A DNA stretch of 42,048 nucleotides from Eubacteriales bacterium (GTDB lineage: Bacteria > Bacillota > Clostridia > Oscillospirales > Butyricicoccaceae). Numbering within the stretch: position 1 is the first letter of the stretch; the number at the start of each line of letters is the position of its first letter. This document shows positions 39,537 to 42,048 of this stretch, piece by piece. Under the pieces are notes generated by a model. The model did not search any database, was not told the DNA's origin, and saw nothing but the letters and a program-made list of their open reading frames with translations. The stretch spans positions 1 to 42,048 of the forward strand of contig JAUNGZ010000021.1 in assembly GCA_030524205.1 (NCBI GenBank). The letters run 5' to 3'. Position numbers and translations under genes: made by a program.

Positions 39537-39546
39537 GATATCACAA
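39525..39546. promoter_or_regulatory. Palindromic operator over the yerC -10
   Basis: TTGTGATAT (39525-39533) and its exact reverse complement ATATCACAA (39538-39546) flank AATG. A 9-bp-arm perfect inverted repeat covering the -10 and the start point is a classic repressor site. Confidence 0.65.
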
Positions 39547-39577
39547 TGAGAAAAGATTTGAAGAAGGAGGGACTGGG

Positions 39578-39871
39578 TTGAACAGGAAGCTGAAGGACGA
39601 GGATATGGATATCCTGTTCCGCGGGATTTTAAAGCTGCAGACCGTAGAGGAATGCTATGACTTTTTTGAGGACCTGTGCACGATTGCGGAGCTTCGCGCG
39701 ATGGTACAGCGCTTTCAGGTTGCCCGTATGCTGGACGAGGGCCGCATTTACAGCGATATTGTGCAGGAAACCGGCGCGTCCACCGCGACGATCAGCCGCG
39801 TCAACAAGTGTTTGGTGTATGGTTCGGACGGCTACCGTAAGCTGCTCGACCGACTGAAGGAAGATGAATAG
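39578..39871 (+). CDS. YerC/YecD-type TrpR-like helix-turn-helix protein
   Basis: 97 residues. The TrpR-family fold is suggested by ILKLQTVEECYDFFEDLCTIAELRAMVQRFQVARMLDEGRIYSDIVQETGASTATISRVNKCL, with the recognition helix in STATISRVN. It is a small DNA-binding regulator whose ligand, if any, is unknown. The TTG start at 39578 is supported by AAGGAGG 7 nt upstream; no ATG is better placed. The palindrome over its own promoter suggests autoregulation. The stop overlaps the methyltransferase start by 8 nt. Confidence 0.85.
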   Translation: MNRKLKDEDMDILFRGILKLQTVEECYDFFEDLCTIAELRAMVQRFQVARMLDEGRIYSDIVQETGASTATISRVNKCLVYGSDGYRKLLDRLKEDE

Positions 39872-40604
39872 CTATCAGGCGCTGTCGGCATACTATGACC
39901 GCTTTACCGAGGACGTGGGCTATGAAGCGTGGGCGGATTTCTTTGAGGCGCTGTTCCGGCGAGAGGGGATGGAGCCAAAGCTGGTGCTCGATCTGGCCTG
40001 CGGCACGGGCAGCCTGACAAAGCTGCTCGCCGGGCGCGGATACGAAATGATCGGTGTGGACGCTTCGCCAGAAATGCTGATGCAGGCGATGGAGAACACG
40101 CTGGACTGCGTAAAGCGCCCGCTGTTCCTCAACCAGCGCATGGAGGAGCTTGACCTGTACGGCACGATAGACGTCTGCCTGTGCTGTCTGGACAGCGTAA
40201 ACTATGTGACCGATCCGGACGCGCTGCAAAAAGCGTTTGAGCGCGTCCATCTGTTCTTGGAGCCGAAAACCGGGCTGTTCGTGTTCGATATCAACACGCC
40301 GGAGCAGTTTGCCCGTCTGGACGGCAACAGCTATGTCCGGGAGGACGAGGATGTGTTCTGCGTTTGGCAGGCCGCGGTCGAGGACGGGCTGTGCGCCTAT
40401 CAGTTCGATATCTTTGCGCGGGAAGGCGAATGCTGGTCGCGCGCGCAGGAAACGCACGAGGAGCGCGTCTACACCGTTGAAGCGCTGACCGCGATGCTTG
40501 CCAAGGCGGGCTTTGCGGAGATTAAAACCTACGGGGGTCAAGCGTTTTCCCCTGTCAGGGGCGGCGAGAGCCGCATTTATTTCACCGCACGAAAGAGAGA
40601 TTAG
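39864..40604 (+). CDS. Class I SAM-dependent methyltransferase
   Basis: 246 residues. SAM-binding motif I is VLDLACGTGSLTKLLAGRG (41-59), motif II IGVDASPEML, then LCCLDSVNYV and the post-motif region; the family resembles methyltransferase domain 25/11 proteins. The substrate is not predictable. The start lies inside the 3' end of the yerC-like gene, with GAAGGAAG just upstream, so it is translationally coupled to it. Confidence 0.87.
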   Translation: MNSYQALSAYYDRFTEDVGYEAWADFFEALFRREGMEPKLVLDLACGTGSLTKLLAGRGYEMIGVDASPEMLMQAMENTLDCVKRPLFLNQRMEELDLYGTIDVCLCCLDSVNYVTDPDALQKAFERVHLFLEPKTGLFVFDINTPEQFARLDGNSYVREDEDVFCVWQAAVEDGLCAYQFDIFAREGECWSRAQETHEERVYTVEALTAMLAKAGFAEIKTYGGQAFSPVRGGESRIYFTARKRD

Positions 40605-40610
40605 AAATTT

Positions 40611-41492
40611 ATGAGCGATACCTTACTTCGCGCGATCGCCGCCGACGCGGGCATTCAGATCACCCTTGCCCAAACGGCCGGGCTGGTCGAGCGCGCCCGG
40701 CAGATCCATCACACGGCGCCGACCGCGACCGCCGCGCTCGGTCGCACGCTGACCGCGACCGCCATGATGGGCAGCCAGCTCAAAGCGGACGGCGGCTCGG
40801 TTACCGTGCAGTTCAAGGGGAACGGGCCTTTGGGCGCGATCGTCTGCGTGGGCGACGCGGACGGCTGTGTGCGCGGCTATCTGCAAAACCCGTCCTGCGA
40901 GCTGCCGCTGCGGGAGGATGGCAAGCTTGCGGTCGGCGCGGGCGTGGGCCGCGGCTATCTAATGGTCATCAAGGACGTTGGTATGAAGGAGCCGGTGACG
41001 GGCACGGTCGCGCTGGTAAACGGCGAAATTGCCGAGGATCTGACGCGCTATTTTGCCGAGAGCGAGCAAATCCCCACGGCGTGTGCGCTCGGCGTGCTGG
41101 TTGATACCGACCGGTCGGTCAAGTGCGCGGGCGGTTATCTGGTGCAGCTGATGCCTGGCGTCAAGGAAGCGGATATCGACCGGCTGGAGGCCAATTTGGC
41201 GCGGGTCGAGCCTGTGACCGCCATGCTGGACAAAGGGCTGACGTTGGAGCAGATCGCCCGGCGGGTGCTGGACGGCTTTGCGGTCGAGCTTTTGCAGACC
41301 GATGAAATTTGCTATCGCTGCGCGTGCAGCCGGCGGAAGGTGGAACGCGCGCTGATCAGCATGGGAAAAAAAGAATTGACGCAGATGGCGCAGGAACAGG
41401 AAAAAAGTGAAGTAACCTGCCAGTTTTGCGATAAAATCTATGATTTTACGCGAGAAGAGTTGCACGCTCTTTTAGCGCATGCGGAAAAATGA
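40611..41492 (+). CDS. hslO: Hsp33 redox-regulated holdase chaperone
   Basis: 293 residues. The N-terminal Hsp33 domain is followed by the zinc switch: EICYRCACSRRK (C-x2-C-x-C) and VTCQFCDKIYDF (C-x2-C). Under oxidation the zinc centre is lost, disulfides form and the chaperone dimerises and holds unfolding proteins. GKLAVGAGVGRGYLMVIKD and GYLVQLMPG are typical blocks. It follows the methyltransferase by 6 nt, so the three genes form one unit. A weak TGCGGAAAA/TTTTCCGCA hairpin (41480-41503) follows. Confidence 0.95.
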   Translation: MSDTLLRAIAADAGIQITLAQTAGLVERARQIHHTAPTATAALGRTLTATAMMGSQLKADGGSVTVQFKGNGPLGAIVCVGDADGCVRGYLQNPSCELPLREDGKLAVGAGVGRGYLMVIKDVGMKEPVTGTVALVNGEIAEDLTRYFAESEQIPTACALGVLVDTDRSVKCAGGYLVQLMPGVKEADIDRLEANLARVEPVTAMLDKGLTLEQIARRVLDGFAVELLQTDEICYRCACSRRKVERALISMGKKELTQMAQEQEKSEVTCQFCDKIYDFTREELHALLAHAEK

Positions 41493-41511
41493 AATTTTCC
41501 GCAAAAAGGTG

Positions 41512-41540
41512 TTGACAGAACGACCCCTTTTCGATATAAT
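41512..41540 (+). promoter_or_regulatory. Consensus promoter of the tRNA cluster
   Basis: Perfect TTGACA (41512-41517), 17-nt spacer, perfect TATAAT (41535-41540), the best promoter in the window. Confidence 0.9.
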
Positions 41541-41576
41541 AAATATCGCTGCTGATGATTACAGCAGCGGCGATTC

Positions 41577-41653
41577 GGCCCGGTAGCTCAGTTGGTTAGA
41601 GCGCCAGCCTGTCACGCTGGAGGCCGTGGGTTCAAGTCCCATCCGGGTCGCCA
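41577..41653 (+). tRNA. tRNA-Asp (GTC)
   Basis: A 77-nt cloverleaf with CCA encoded. Acceptor GGCCCGG/CCGGGTC with one G-T pair, D arm AGCTCAGTTGGTTAGAGC, anticodon loop CTGTCAC with anticodon GTC, T arm GTGGGTTCAAGTCCCAT. Confidence 0.95.
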
Positions 41654-41685
41654 TTTCTTCAGTCCGATGCGGCTGAAGAAAATAT

Positions 41686-41761
41686 GCCTCTGTAGCTCAG
41701 TCGGTAGAGCAGGGGACTGAAAATCCCCGTGTCGGTGGTTCGATTCCGCCCGGAGGCACCA
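41686..41761 (+). tRNA. tRNA-Phe (GAA)
   Basis: A 76-nt cloverleaf with CCA encoded. Acceptor GCCTCTG/CGGAGGC with one T-G pair, anticodon loop CTGAAAA with anticodon GAA, T arm CGGTGGTTCGATTCCGCC. Its last 17 acceptor-side bases recur at 41886-41902. Confidence 0.95.
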
Positions 41762-41798
41762 TTTTCTATATCGCACCATGTGGTGCGATATAGAAAAT
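41761..41798. repeat. Perfect 38-bp palindrome after tRNA-Phe
   Basis: An 18-bp arm starting ATTTTCTATATCGCACCA (41761-41778) and its exact complement (41781-41798) around TG. Its first base is the last base of the tRNA CCA. It could form a strong hairpin in RNA or DNA; it lacks a following T run, so it is not a plain terminator. Confidence 0.8.
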
Positions 41799-41812
41799 CC
41801 ATGTCGCAGCAA

Positions 41813-41892
41813 GGAATCGAAAGGCGGCTCTTAAAAACAATCCGGTGGATTGTTTTAACCGCCGTGGCTTTTGTCTCAGCAAAAGCGATTCC
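41813..41892. other. Three-way-junction structured block between tRNA-Phe and tRNA-Gly
   Basis: GGAATC (41813-41818) pairs with GATTCC (41887-41892) and encloses two hairpins. One is GGCGG/CCGCC (41823-41863) topped by an 12-bp stem around GGT (41831-41858); the other is GCTTTTG/CAAAAGC (41867-41886). No protein is likely here. Confidence 0.5.
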
Positions 41893-41902
41893 GCCCGGAG
41901 GC
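41886..41902 (+). repeat. Exact 17-bp copy of the tRNA-Phe 3' end
   Basis: CGATTCCGCCCGGAGGC is identical to 41741-41757 in tRNA-Phe, 145 bp away in the same orientation. A tRNA 3'-end duplication of this kind is typical of att sites left by integration. Confidence 0.75.
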
Positions 41903-41905
41903 GTC

Positions 41906-41950
41906 CCGCACTTACGGCAGCGAGCAATTTCGCTCGATTCACCGTTGCGG
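41906..41950. other. Long interrupted hairpin next to the tRNA repeat
   Basis: CCGCA (41906-41910), ACGG (41914-41917) and CGAGC (41921-41925) pair in turn with GCTCG (41932-41936), CCGT (41942-41945) and TGCGG (41946-41950). The flanking 41951-41995 shows no gene. Confidence 0.45.
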
Positions 41951-41995
41951 CAGCAACCAATTTCCTTCCCGAAACCTGAATAATTCACCCAATAT

Positions 41996-42048
41996 GCGGC
42001 TGTAGCTCATCTGGTAGAGCGCCACCTTGCCAAGGTGGAGGTAGCGAG
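41996..42048 (+). tRNA. tRNA-Gly (GCC), 3' end outside the window
   Basis: The first 53 nt of a tRNA. D arm AGCTCATCTGGTAGAGC and a CCACC/GGTGG anticodon stem enclosing TTGCCAA, anticodon GCC. Its AATATGC leader resembles that before tRNA-Phe, so both belong to one tRNA array. Confidence 0.9.

Noticed and set aside
41761-41995. A third copy of the A/B element on the minus strand
   Set aside because: It shares a hairpin followed by GGGACGCC, but lacks AGGGCTATTGCGCC and TTTGTATCAAA, and GGACGCC is partly explained by the tRNA-Phe repeat. I treat it as a separate structure.
1-42048. CRISPR arrays, insertion sequences, prophage or conjugative genes
   Set aside because: No regularly spaced repeats, transposase, integrase, phage structural or relaxase motif was seen on either strand.

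Overview
The window is bacterial chromosome of high GC content. It has short intergenic gaps, strong Shine-Dalgarno sites, frequent TTG/GTG starts and consensus sigma-A promoters. The gene set points to a Gram-positive Firmicute (Clostridia, probably Oscillospirales-like): a dgt-dnaG-rpoD unit, SpoVG, RNase J, YlmH, a YerC/TrpR-like regulator, a NiaR/NiaX niacin pair, SLH-domain and copper-amine-oxidase-stalk surface proteins, and a 3D-domain wall protein. I cannot assign a species from the sequence alone. I see no prophage, insertion sequence, CRISPR array or rRNA operon.

Layout. 1-5.2 kb: the end of guaB, a nucleotidyltransferase overlapping a ClC chloride transporter, a HAD phosphatase, and a MATE exporter translationally coupled to luxS. 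5.3-8.2 kb: rpmE, hflX, a YigZ-like protein, and a secreted stalk-domain protein on the minus strand. 8.4-12.4 kb: dgt, dnaG and rpoD. 12.5-15.7 kb: an XRE regulator divergent from an 82-residue unknown, a class I glutamine amidotransferase hydrolase, and an Na/Pi cotransporter with a PhoU-like tail. 15.8-21 kb: a minus-strand pair (MMPL/RND exporter plus a 709-residue secreted coiled-coil protein) divergent from a TetR regulator. 21-24 kb: a diacylglycerol glycosyltransferase-like enzyme and spoVG, divergent from murC. 24.2-28 kb: a cytidylate-kinase-like protein, a lipoprotein, niaX, a small zincin, niaR and a 3D-domain protein. 28.7-34.4 kb: RNase J, a flavodoxin/ferredoxin protein, a lipoprotein broken by an in-frame TAG, an unknown protein, birA and ylmH. 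34.5-42 kb: an SLH protein, a pentapeptide-repeat protein, a GH13 glucosidase, rplS, a yerC-methyltransferase-hslO run, and tRNA-Asp, tRNA-Phe and the start of tRNA-Gly.

The most unusual content is non-coding. Two copies of a roughly 150-nt element (2424-2571 and 30384-30536) lie immediately 3' of the ClC and RNase J genes. They share nearly invariant unpaired segments, while four helices differ in sequence but keep pairing through compensatory changes. That is the signature of a selected structured RNA or mobile structured repeat, and I do not recognise the family. A separate structured block sits between tRNA-Phe and tRNA-Gly. It contains a 38-bp palindrome, a three-way-junction fold and an exact 17-bp repeat of the tRNA-Phe 3' end, resembling an attachment-site duplication or a small non-autonomous element.

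Many genes end in strong stem-loop terminators shared by convergent genes. Several regulatory arrangements can be read directly. A TGTCAAGACA palindrome contains the niaX -35 and sits beside the gene for a NiaR-type repressor. A perfect 9-bp-arm palindrome overlaps the -10 of the yerC promoter. A TTGTAAAC direct repeat lies between birA and ylmH.
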